10,144 bases of DNA, taken from Bacilli bacterium (GTDB taxonomy: Bacteria; Bacillota_I; Bacilli_A; RFN20; CAG-288). The first letter of the stretch is position 1, and every line of letters starts with the position of its first letter. The notes below the pieces were generated by a model, which was not told where the DNA came from, made no database searches, and saw only the letters and a list, made by a program, of their open reading frames with translations. The position numbers and the translations under genes were made by a program. This document shows, piece by piece, positions 1 to 6,899 of the stretch. The stretch covers positions 1 through 10,144 of the forward strand of contig CAAFJQ010000173.1 of assembly GCA_900763245.1 (NCBI GenBank). The letters run 5' to 3'.

Positions 1-1
1 A

Positions 2-49
2 GGGCTTTTAGACCCTCTTGAATACTATCTCAAAGAGATAGGAGCATAG
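2..49 (+). CDS. C-terminal tail of group II intron reverse transcriptase/maturase (partial)
   Basis: A frame is open from the window edge to a TAG at 47-49, giving the 15-residue end GLLDPLEYYLKEIGA. Intron-encoded reverse transcriptases of bacterial group II introns often end with a short Leu/Tyr-rich helix of this general type (GL.SLLEYY.K), and in class IIC introns the reading frame stops shortly before domain V, as it does here (13 nt). The identification therefore rests on position and a short resemblance only, because no catalytic motif such as YADD falls inside the window. The alternative is that this is non-coding domain IV sequence. Confidence 0.5.
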   Translation, partial: GLLDPLEYYLKEIGA

Positions 50-61
50 ATGTTTGTCTAA

Positions 62-137
62 ACCGCCGTATGCGGAAGACCGCACGTACGGTGGTGTGAG
101 AGGGAGCGGAGAAACTATTGTTTCTCACTCTCTACTC
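62..137 (+). ncRNA. Group II intron domains V and VI (catalytic hairpin and branch-point helix)
   Basis: Domain V spans 62-95, exactly 34 nt. The lower stem 62-71 pairs with 86-95 and includes a G65-T92 wobble. A two-base AC bulge at 84-85 follows, then GCGG 72-75 pairs with CCGC 80-83 around an AAGA loop. The catalytic triad reads CGC at 64-66, as in class IIC introns. Domain VI pairs 98-100 with 135-137, 101-106 with 128-133 (one G-T wobble), and 109-115 with 120-126 around a TATT loop. A134 is left unpaired 6 nt before the predicted 3' end, which is where the branch-point adenosine sits. The bulge, length, triad and branch point all fit, so I regard this as near certain. Confidence 0.9.
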
Positions 138-152
138 GATTATACTTTTACC

Positions 153-536
153 ATGCTATTTACCGAAGAAACGAAAAAGCTGATCATCAGCTATGTTATC
201 GCAATTATCATTCCCATCGCATTTATCGTGCCGATGTATTTCTGCACGAGATTCGGACTGAGCAATGAGTTTCTGATGGTCGCTGTATGCTATCTTGGAT
301 TTGTCGGGCTCTATCTCATTACAAGAGCGGGCACTTTTGATATTTTCCGCTATCAGTTCATCAACTGGGTTTCCTCTTTCGGAAGAAAGAACAAACTTCG
401 CTATAGTGATGTCTCCGAATACAAGGCAAAACTGAGTGAAAAGAGGCATATGGCAAGGCAGATGTGGCACCCTTGGGCCATCGTCGGAACGATCTGTCTG
501 ATACTATGCATTATTTTCGCCTTTTTTCCTATTTAA
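153..536 (+). CDS. Small three-helix membrane protein, DUF3899-like
   Basis: This is a 127-residue integral membrane protein of unknown function. Hydrophobic segments lie at about residues 8-31, 37-57 and 107-125. A basic, hydrophilic loop (about 60-105) contains GTFDIFRYQF, then RKNK and a charged stretch ending in MWHP. A Gly-x-Phe-Asp-x-x-x-Tyr-x-Phe motif after the second helix, a basic loop and a final helix are how I remember DUF3899 proteins of Bacilli; this is recall, not a search. I chose ATG 153. The in-frame TTG at 54 would translate intron domains V and VI (residues PPYAEDRTYGG), so it is an artefact. No Shine-Dalgarno precedes ATG 153 in the 12 exon bases, so it may lie in the 5' exon beyond the intron. 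The gene has its own context and probably does not belong to the opp operon. Confidence 0.8.
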   Translation: MLFTEETKKLIISYVIAIIIPIAFIVPMYFCTRFGLSNEFLMVAVCYLGFVGLYLITRAGTFDIFRYQFINWVSSFGRKNKLRYSDVSEYKAKLSEKRHMARQMWHPWAIVGTICLILCIIFAFFPI

Positions 537-548
537 TAGGGAATAAAA

Positions 549-563
549 ATGTAAGCGCTTTTT
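549..563 (+). promoter_or_regulatory. cre-like box (candidate CcpA site)
   Basis: The sequence ATGTAAGCGCTTTTT matches the catabolite-responsive element consensus WTGNAANCGNWNNCW at all defined positions except the penultimate C. It lies about 44 bp upstream of the predicted -35 of oppA and 12 bp after the stop of the preceding gene. CcpA control of peptide and sugar uptake is well known in Bacillota. Binding here is inferred from the motif alone, and the AT-rich background weakens the flanking matches. Confidence 0.45.
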
Positions 564-606
564 TAAGTCTATTTTAAGCCTTTTGCAAATATCAAAAAAA
601 CCTTAG

Positions 607-634
607 TTGACTATGTTTTATTTATAAATAAAAT
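607..634 (+). promoter_or_regulatory. Sigma-A type promoter of the opp operon
   Basis: A -35 box TTGACT (607-612) is followed by a 16-bp spacer and a -10 box TAAAAT (629-634), predicting a transcript start near 641. This leaves a leader of about 59 nt before oppA. It is the best hexamer pair in the intergenic region. A nearby TATAAA at 623-628 is too close to this -35 box to serve it. The region is very AT-rich, so the exact -10 is uncertain. Confidence 0.6.
616..633. repeat. 18-bp perfect palindrome inside the opp promoter
   Basis: TTTTATTTATAAATAAAA reads identically on both strands and fills the spacer and most of the -10 element. It could be an operator for a dimeric regulator. It could also be chance in a stretch made only of A and T. 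Confidence 0.45.
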
Positions 635-644
635 ATTTATGTTC

Positions 645-653
645 AGCGCTTTT
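645..653 (+). promoter_or_regulatory. Second AGCGCTTTT half-site, just downstream of the predicted start
   Basis: The nonamer AGCGCTTTT repeats positions 554-562 of the upstream cre-like box exactly. It lies at about +5 relative to the predicted transcript start, where a bound repressor would block initiation. Its left arm does not match a full cre consensus, so it would be a degenerate site at best. Confidence 0.3.
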
Positions 654-685
654 ACTATGTCTTTTATGTGCTGAAAATCACCCCG

Positions 686-693
686 AAGGAGGT
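686..693 (+). promoter_or_regulatory. Strong Shine-Dalgarno of oppA
   Basis: AAGGAGGT is a near-perfect anti-16S match ending 6 nt before ATG 700, fixing the oppA start. It is much stronger than the sites before the other opp genes, which fits the usual excess of binding protein over membrane subunits. Confidence 0.9.
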
Positions 694-699
694 ATCAAT

Positions 700-3663
700 A
701 TGAAAAATACGAAAAAAGTAGTTACGTTGCTTGCCGTTCTTTCTATCGCATTGCTTGGTTCTTGCGGAAAGACTTCTGACAAAACCAGCGGCGGCAATGG
801 AAAAGACTCTAGCAGTGTCATTGTTGAAAGCGACTTTATTGTCACCTATAAAGGCGTCGAATACGAGAAAGGTGCTGACATCACAGTAACCATGGGCGAA
901 AAGGTTGCTGCTCTTGTCGCTTCCATGCTTGATAATTCCGATACAGAATTCACATTCAGCTCTTCTGATGAGAAAGTAGTCACAGTCGGTGAACACACCG
1001 GACTTCTCACTCCTGTCAAAGCAGGAACAGCTGATGTTTCTGTCTGGGTCTCTACAGACCAGACCAAGAAGATGACATTCCATGTCACCGTCAATGAAAG
1101 TGCCGATGCTGTCGGTGCCTTCTCCTATGCATCTGCTTCTTACGATGAAAAGACCAATATCCTTGCATCCCTTGAAAAGTATGCAGTCGATAATTACCTC
1201 ACCGGTATCACTCTTTTCTCTAACGGCGCAAACATCTGCTACAACGAACGCTATGTTCCTACTCCTCAGTCCTATGTCACCGGTTACGGTTGGGGTACAA
1301 CCAGAGAAGGAAATCTCACCGGTGCCATTCAAAAGCCGATCAGCGGCAACGACGGCAGCATGTATCAGATCGCTACCACCTCTCTTCCTAGCCATGCCAA
1401 TGCCATGAACGCATCTGGAAGTGATGTCTCCAGCATTGCCGAATATATCACCAACTCCTACTATCAGACCCGTCTGAATCAGACAAACGACGGCTATGAA
1501 TGGTACAGCAATACAGCCTTGGATGCCCGCCCTATCCCGGTTTCCGATGATGGCACTATCATCACCGAAAATGCCGCCACCATCACCAACACCCGTTGGA
1601 GAATCCATGTTAAGACTGGTTCTGATTTCGTCTACAGAACTGCCTCCACAAAGAGTGTAAAGGGTGTCAACATCTCTTCCTTCGACGGAAGTGCAGTCAA
1701 AAAGGAAGACTATCTCACTCCTATCAAGTACATGCTCACATGCTTCAACGGCCAGTATCGTGGAGCCGAACTCACCAAGGGTGTCTCCGGCTTTGCTAAA
1801 GGCGCAGCCAAATATTATTCCAGCACTGCCAAGAACGCTACCGGCGATTCTAACGCCATCTGGGATGATGCCGCATGGAACAAGTGCAACATGGATGATG
1901 TTGTCAAAGTCGGAACGGATTCCGCAGGCGACTATATCGAATTCAACCTCCTCCAGCCCTGCACCCAGTTCTATGCTATGTATTATCTCTCCTCTGGACT
2001 CTTCTCACCGCTTCCTGCTGACTTCCTTAAGCTTTGGGACGCCAAGATGCTCGGTAAGCTTCCTGATGGATATTCTCCTGTCGACACGATGCTTTCCACC
2101 GGCCCTTACTACATCAGCGAATGGGGCGCAAAGAGAATCACCTTCAAGAAGAACGAACGTTATTTCTATAAGCAGGATAAATTTGCAGACGGCAACACAA
2201 GAGACGTCTACAACCTTCCTGGCATCCAGTACAACGAAGTCGAAGACGCTTCCGTTTCCAAGTCTCTCTTCTTGGATGGTTCCATTGATTCCTATGCTCC
2301 TAACAAGGATGATCTGAAGGCTGACTTCAAGTCTTCCGAAGGCACCGGAACCGGTACGGTCAAGTGGAGAAAATACGAGACCAAGGGCGACTCCAACTTC
2401 AAGATCAACGTCAACGGAACTTCTACAGAGCGTTGGAACGAACTCTTCGGTGCAACCGGTCAGGTCTATCAGCATGATGCCAAGTTCATCAACAACACTG
2501 GTACCAATACCTTCCTCAAGCACAGACGTTACATGTCTGATGTCCATTTCCTCAACTTCCTCTCCTTCGGTCTTGACCGCAACACCATCTGTACATCCCG
2601 TGGCATGAAGCCGACTCAGGAATACTTCTCCGACAACTACCTCATCGATCCTGAGACTGGTATCTCCTATAACTCCACCGCTGCCCATAAGGCAGTTCTG
2701 GCCGATCGTTACAATGAGACCTATGGCTACAACGAAGATGCTGCAGCAAGCGAACTCTCTCTTGCAATGGAAGGCTCCATCAAGGAAGCCATTGCCAAGA
2801 AGGAAATCACACAGAACAAGGATGGAAAATATGTCATCCAGGTCAGAATGGATTGGATGAACACCTCCGATTCCAAGGATTATTCCGATGTCTTCGATTC
2901 CATCAAGAAGATCTTCAACAAGGTCAACAGCGAAGACTACTACAACAATTTTGTCCTTGATATCGAAATGCCGACTCCTTCTTCCGACTATAACGCTGTC
3001 TATGACAAGATGAAACGTGGCGAATACGATTTGGGCTTCGGTTCTGTCTCCGGCGGCGCCATGGATCCTATCAACTTTATGGAAGTCATGAAATCCGATA
3101 ACTCCTCTGGCTTCACGCTCAACTGGGGTCCGGATACCAGCATCATCAACAATGATGATCAGGGCGATGTCGTCTATGACGGCAAGACCTGGTCCTTCGA
3201 TGCCTTGTGGAATGCTGCAAACACCGGTGTCCTTCTCACCAGCCAGAAGAAGATTGCAAATGCTGTCAACGTCTCTGAAAAACACGGCAAGTTCACTTAT
3301 GAGAGCATCGATGACACTGCAAAGTCTGTCACATACAAGATTTCCTTCCAGGATCTTGTCAACGCAGGTGCAGATCTCAACACCATCACATTCGAAGCGA
3401 CCAACTCCGAAGCTCAGACCGAGCAGAAGACCATCGCTGAATTGGGTGCCACTGCTGAAAATGGATACACCATCACCTTCACCCTCGACAGCTCCTTCAA
3501 TAGCTATCAGGAATACAGCGAATACAAGAAGGAATATGAGACTATCGATTCTACTATCGCAACCGCAACCGTCTCTTACTCTGCTGAAGTCAATGGCGAA
3601 AAGAAGAACTTCTCTTCCACTCTTACCTTGAACAGCTATTACGGCATCACTGGAAAGAAATAA
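700..3663 (+). CDS. oppA: Oligopeptide ABC transporter substrate-binding lipoprotein OppA, with extra N- and C-terminal domains
   Basis: This is the extracellular receptor (family 5 solute-binding protein) that delivers peptides or similar substrates to the OppBC channel. A lipoprotein signal peptide ends in the lipobox LLGSC, so Cys22 would be lipidated. A Gly/Ser/Lys linker follows, then a bacterial Ig-like (BIG2-type) domain at about 44-132, recognisable by SSSDEKVVTV and TGLLTPVKAGTADVSV. The binding-protein fold runs about 139-850, with the family signature TGPYYISEWGAKRITF at 467 and MDPINFME at 788. Residues after about 860 form a further beta-rich, Thr-rich domain. At 987 residues it is far longer than ordinary OppA (roughly 540-650). 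Codons favour C-ending and AAG forms, which suggests high expression. The substrate is inferred from the operon; a non-peptide family 5 ligand cannot be excluded. Confidence 0.92.
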   Translation: MKNTKKVVTLLAVLSIALLGSCGKTSDKTSGGNGKDSSSVIVESDFIVTYKGVEYEKGADITVTMGEKVAALVASMLDNSDTEFTFSSSDEKVVTVGEHTGLLTPVKAGTADVSVWVSTDQTKKMTFHVTVNESADAVGAFSYASASYDEKTNILASLEKYAVDNYLTGITLFSNGANICYNERYVPTPQSYVTGYGWGTTREGNLTGAIQKPISGNDGSMYQIATTSLPSHANAMNASGSDVSSIAEYITNSYYQTRLNQTNDGYEWYSNTALDARPIPVSDDGTIITENAATITNTRWRIHVKTGSDFVYRTASTKSVKGVNISSFDGSAVKKEDYLTPIKYMLTCFNGQYRGAELTKGVSGFAKGAAKYYSSTAKNATGDSNAIWDDAAWNKCNMDDVVKVGTDSAGDYIEFNLLQPCTQFYAMYYLSSGLFSPLPADFLKLWDAKMLGKLPDGYSPVDTMLSTGPYYISEWGAKRITFKKNERYFYKQDKFADGNTRDVYNLPGIQYNEVEDASVSKSLFLDGSIDSYAPNKDDLKADFKSSEGTGTGTVKWRKYETKGDSNFKINVNGTSTERWNELFGATGQVYQHDAKFINNTGTNTFLKHRRYMSDVHFLNFLSFGLDRNTICTSRGMKPTQEYFSDNYLIDPETGISYNSTAAHKAVLADRYNETYGYNEDAAASELSLAMEGSIKEAIAKKEITQNKDGKYVIQVRMDWMNTSDSKDYSDVFDSIKKIFNKVNSEDYYNNFVLDIEMPTPSSDYNAVYDKMKRGEYDLGFGSVSGGAMDPINFMEVMKSDNSSGFTLNWGPDTSIINNDDQGDVVYDGKTWSFDALWNAANTGVLLTSQKKIANAVNVSEKHGKFTYESIDDTAKSVTYKISFQDLVNAGADLNTITFEATNSEAQTEQKTIAELGATAENGYTITFTLDSSFNSYQEYSEYKKEYETIDSTIATATVSYSAEVNGEKKNFSSTLTLNSYYGITGKK

Positions 3664-3668
3664 TCAAA

Positions 3669-4715
3669 ATGCCTTATATTGTCAAATATTCATTAAAGCG
3701 TCTAGGGCTATTGATTGTAACTACCTTCATCATTCTTACCATCACCTTCTTCTTGGTTAAATTGCTACCGGGAGAAGCAATGGCCGGAACTGAAATTCAG
3801 CAATATTCCTACTGTCAGAATCAAGTCCAATTAGGATACTATGTCGTTTATCGCTCTGCCCAGGATAACCTGGGCACAGCGAAATTGATCTTCACCGACT
3901 CTGCAGGTGCGACCTTCTACTTCTATCAGAAGCCGCTCATCCTTCAGTATGGCGCATGGATCAAGGCTATCTTCACCTCTTGGAACTGGGGAGAATCCAC
4001 CGCTGTCCAGCCGGGTTCTTCTGCTATGTACATCATCGGTCAGAGACTTCTTCCTACAATCAAGGTCAACATTTGGTCGATGATCTTCTCGATTCCGTTA
4101 GGCTTTGTCTTCGGCATCTGGGCTGCATTGAAGAAGAACAAGACAACAGACCATGTCATCTCTACTCTTGTCATGATCATGATCTCTGTCCCTTCCTTCG
4201 TCATTATTTCCTTATTGTTGTTGCTCTTTGCCTTCAAATTACATTGGTTGCCTTCTCGTTGGCCTGGCGATACAGCCGACATTGGCACGAAAATAGCAGG
4301 TTATGTCATTCCTGTCATGGCTTTGTCTTTCGGTTCTGTTGCGGCATTCACCCGTTATACAAGAGCTGAGCTTTGCGAAGTCATGTCCAGCGAATTCCTC
4401 CTCCTTGCCAGAACCAAAGGACTTTCCAGAAATCAGTGCATCGTCAGACATGCTCTCAGAAACTCCCTTGTTCCTATTGTCCCGATGATTATCGGACAGT
4501 TTATCGGCATTCTTTCCGGTTCTATGGTCTTGGAGCAGTTATACGGCATTCCTGGCATCGGTACGCTATTTGTCACTTGCATCACAAGAAGAGACTACAA
4601 CGTCTTATTAGTCGATATGGCTGTCTATACTGTCATCGGTCTTGTCGCGAACCTTTTTGTCGACTTGAGCTATGGCATTGTCGATCCCCGTATCAGAATG
4701 GGAGCTAAAGCATGA
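3669..4715 (+). CDS. oppB: Oligopeptide ABC transporter permease OppB
   Basis: This is one of the two channel-forming membrane subunits. Helices are seen at about residues 11-33, 133-154, 165-188, 210-228, 271-290 and 317-335, the six-helix plan of binding-protein-dependent permeases. The cytoplasmic coupling (EAA) loop is EFLLLARTKGLSRNQCIVRHALRNSLVPIV at 242-271, with the conserved AR.KG and HALRN...P residues that contact an ATPase subunit. The C-terminal SYGIVDPRIR is typical of the family. At 348 residues it is about 30-40 longer than common OppB; the excess is in the first external loop (about 35-131). The start ATG 3669 is 5 nt after the oppA stop, with only a weak GGAAAG upstream, so translation is probably coupled. 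The stop overlaps oppC by ATGA. Confidence 0.94.
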   Translation: MPYIVKYSLKRLGLLIVTTFIILTITFFLVKLLPGEAMAGTEIQQYSYCQNQVQLGYYVVYRSAQDNLGTAKLIFTDSAGATFYFYQKPLILQYGAWIKAIFTSWNWGESTAVQPGSSAMYIIGQRLLPTIKVNIWSMIFSIPLGFVFGIWAALKKNKTTDHVISTLVMIMISVPSFVIISLLLLLFAFKLHWLPSRWPGDTADIGTKIAGYVIPVMALSFGSVAAFTRYTRAELCEVMSSEFLLLARTKGLSRNQCIVRHALRNSLVPIVPMIIGQFIGILSGSMVLEQLYGIPGIGTLFVTCITRRDYNVLLVDMAVYTVIGLVANLFVDLSYGIVDPRIRMGAKA

Positions 4716-6898
4716 TCGAAAACGAAAATAACAAACTTCCATCTGAAGACGATGGTCAGATCAAATACACTTTTGAAGTTGGGCAGAAAGCAAATGATGC
4801 TTTCGGAAACAAGGTTGATGATTCCAATTTCCAGTTTGTTCAGAAAGACAAGAAAATCCATGATACCAAGTTTACAACACGCCCTACTACTTTCTTAAGA
4901 GATGCATTCCATCGCTTCAGAAAGAACAAGTCTTCTGTTGTCGGCGGTATTATCTTAGGCACGCTCTTTGTTCTTGCTATTGTCCTTCCGTTCCAGATCG
5001 ATTACAATGCAAAGGATGCTGATGGGAAAACTACTATCACAAAACACATCCAGACTCTCCCTTATGACATCAAGAACAAGCACGCCTATGAAACAAATCT
5101 TCCTATGAAACTCTTCCCTACCGGAAGCGGATTCTGGGATGGAACAAGAACTCTTGAAAATCAGACTCTTCCTTATGCTCTCAATGCTGATGGAACCATC
5201 AATTATGATCAGTATACTGGAAGCTATGATGATGAAGCCACTATCGTCAAAGTCAAGAACATGAGAACTGGTTACAGCGATCATGCTTCCAATAGCGGCT
5301 CCGGCGGTTATGCCAAGATCGAAAAGGAAGCAAAGGCCGGTCAGACCGGTTATATGTATTTCACTCCTTTGAAATTCGATCTGAATAACTGCAAATACGA
5401 AATCAGCTATACGTTAGGAACAAGAGAACAGGATGGCTATGATGCTTCTCCTGAATGGGCCCTTCTCCTCTATGGAAACGATGGCTCTATCAATTATCTC
5501 ACTGCATTCACTAAGGATTATGGTGAAGCTGTTGAAAAAGAAGATAAGAACATGACCGTCACTGCCCATAAGACAGAGACCAAGTCTTTGAACGATCTTA
5601 TCAAGAGTGCCAATGTTCCTTCCTCTGTTCTCAGTTCTCAGTTCTCTGTCGGTTTCATCATGAAATCCGAAGAGGACCTCAAGACTGCCTTCTATCTGAA
5701 GGATTTTGAAATCACCGGTAAGAAAAATGATGGTTCTGATTTATCCGCAAGCGATAAACGTAACCTTCGTCTTAGAAGCTTTGGTACCAAGAATGCTCTT
5801 GTAAAAGATGCTAACACTCTTGTCCAGATGGAAAAGATGACGGGTTCATCCATTAACCAGTCTTATTGGTCTGCTGTTACTTCTATCCGTTTTGATTCCG
5901 TTGATACTTATACGATGAAGTGTGACCTTGTTATCGATCCTTACAATATCGCTTATGGATATAAGAAGGGTATGCAGGTCTCCACTGCCGTTTTCACCGA
6001 ATGGATTGAAAAAGGATATATCGAATATGACTTCACCGGTGCCGGAAAAGGCAATGCCGGTGCACCGAAGACTTTCAAAGTCACTGAAAAGGGCGAGCAG
6101 TCCAAGGAAGTCTATGTCAGAGAAGTCAATTCTCAGACCTCTTCCACTGCAAACGGTGAAACCATCTACACGATGGAATGCACCGTATTGATGTATCGTT
6201 ACTTAGGCTATTCCTCTATGCCGATTCATCTTCTCGGAACCGAATTCCAGGGAAAAGACATCCTTAAATATGTCTTCTCTGGTCTTCGCACTTCCTTGAT
6301 TCTCGGTATCTTAGTCGCTCTTGTCAACATCACAATCGGTGTTATCTGGGGCAGTATCTCCGGTTACTTCGGCGGTACAGTCGATATTGTCATGGAACGT
6401 ATCACGGATATCTTAGCCGGTATTCCGTGGATCATCTTGATGACCGTTCTCACCTTGAAACTCGGTCAGAACTTCTTCGTCTTCGCTCTTTCTCTCTGCC
6501 TTACAGGCTGGATTGGAACGGAAGCGACGACAAGATCGCAGTTCTACCGATACCGAGGACGAGAATATGTTCTCGCCGCTAAGACGTTGGGTGCGAAAGC
6601 TCCTCGACTCATCTTCCGTCACATTCTTCCTAACGCAGTCGGTACGATCATCACAAGCTCTGTCTTGATGATTCCTTCCACAATCTTCTCTGAAGCCACC
6701 ATCTCCTATTTGGGTCTCGGTTTGCAGAATCTCGACTCTTTAGGTGTCATCCTTTCCGACAGCCAGAAGACTCTTTCTGAATATCCATATCAGTTGGTCA
6801 TCCCTGCAATCATCATCTCCTTGCTGATGATCTGCTTCAACCTGTTCGGAAATGGTTTGCGTGACGCTTTCAACCCGTCACTGAAAGGATCTGAATAA
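4712..6898 (+). CDS. oppC: Oligopeptide ABC transporter permease OppC with a very large external insertion
   Basis: This is the second channel subunit. A hydrophilic cytoplasmic N-terminus (1-70) containing FRKNKSSVVGG leads into helix 1 (about 76-94). A stretch of about 410 residues, predicted outside the membrane, separates it from the canonical OppC sequence, which resumes at HLLGTEFQGKDILKYVFSGLR (506). The remaining helices include GIPWIILMTVL and VIPAIIISLLMICFNLFG, and the EAA loop is EYVLAAKTLGAKAPRLIFRHILPN at 618-641. The C-terminus NGLRDAFNPSLKG is standard. Total length is 728, against about 300 in typical OppC. The insertion looks beta-rich and includes an FTPLKFD...YEISYTLG...WALLLYG stretch and AFYLKDFEI, reminiscent of jelly-roll modules. 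The start overlaps the oppB stop by 4 nt, with GGGAG upstream as ribosome site. Confidence 0.93.
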   Translation: MIENENNKLPSEDDGQIKYTFEVGQKANDAFGNKVDDSNFQFVQKDKKIHDTKFTTRPTTFLRDAFHRFRKNKSSVVGGIILGTLFVLAIVLPFQIDYNAKDADGKTTITKHIQTLPYDIKNKHAYETNLPMKLFPTGSGFWDGTRTLENQTLPYALNADGTINYDQYTGSYDDEATIVKVKNMRTGYSDHASNSGSGGYAKIEKEAKAGQTGYMYFTPLKFDLNNCKYEISYTLGTREQDGYDASPEWALLLYGNDGSINYLTAFTKDYGEAVEKEDKNMTVTAHKTETKSLNDLIKSANVPSSVLSSQFSVGFIMKSEEDLKTAFYLKDFEITGKKNDGSDLSASDKRNLRLRSFGTKNALVKDANTLVQMEKMTGSSINQSYWSAVTSIRFDSVDTYTMKCDLVIDPYNIAYGYKKGMQVSTAVFTEWIEKGYIEYDFTGAGKGNAGAPKTFKVTEKGEQSKEVYVREVNSQTSSTANGETIYTMECTVLMYRYLGYSSMPIHLLGTEFQGKDILKYVFSGLRTSLILGILVALVNITIGVIWGSISGYFGGTVDIVMERITDILAGIPWIILMTVLTLKLGQNFFVFALSLCLTGWIGTEATTRSQFYRYRGREYVLAAKTLGAKAPRLIFRHILPNAVGTIITSSVLMIPSTIFSEATISYLGLGLQNLDSLGVILSDSQKTLSEYPYQLVIPAIIISLLMICFNLFGNGLRDAFNPSLKGSE

Positions 6899-6899
6899 T

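Larger units (their letters stand above)
1..140 (+). mobile_element. Group II intron, 3' end (probably class IIC), truncated by the window edge
   Basis: This is the 3' portion of a self-splicing retroelement. Visible parts, in order, are a probable reverse-transcriptase C-terminus (2-49), a short linker standing for the 3' side of domain IV, domain V (62-95), domain VI (98-137) and a 3' boundary ending in GAT at 140. Domain V with a CGC triad, and the GTGGTGTGAGAGG-like junction into domain VI, are typical of bacterial class C introns as I recall them. Such introns usually insert just downstream of terminator hairpins. The 5' exon, domains I-III and most of the reverse transcriptase lie outside the window, so neither insertion site nor activity can be judged. 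The last base before the exon is placed by the domain VI fold and could be off by a base or two. Confidence 0.87.

Noticed and set aside
551..580. Possible terminator for the small membrane-protein gene
   Set aside because: AAGCGCTT followed by Ts is self-complementary but leaves no loop, and other pairings across TTAAG and TTTTAAGCC are weak, so I do not call a terminator.
664..1608. Minus-strand open frame of 314 codons over the oppA start
   Set aside because: It overlaps the oppA promoter leader and signal peptide, has no ribosome site at its start, and is an antisense shadow.
2005..3285. Long open frame (426 codons) on the minus strand inside oppA
   Set aside because: It lies wholly antisense to a clear lipoprotein gene with family motifs. 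The strong codon bias of oppA removes stop codons on the other strand, and the peptide shows no recognisable family.
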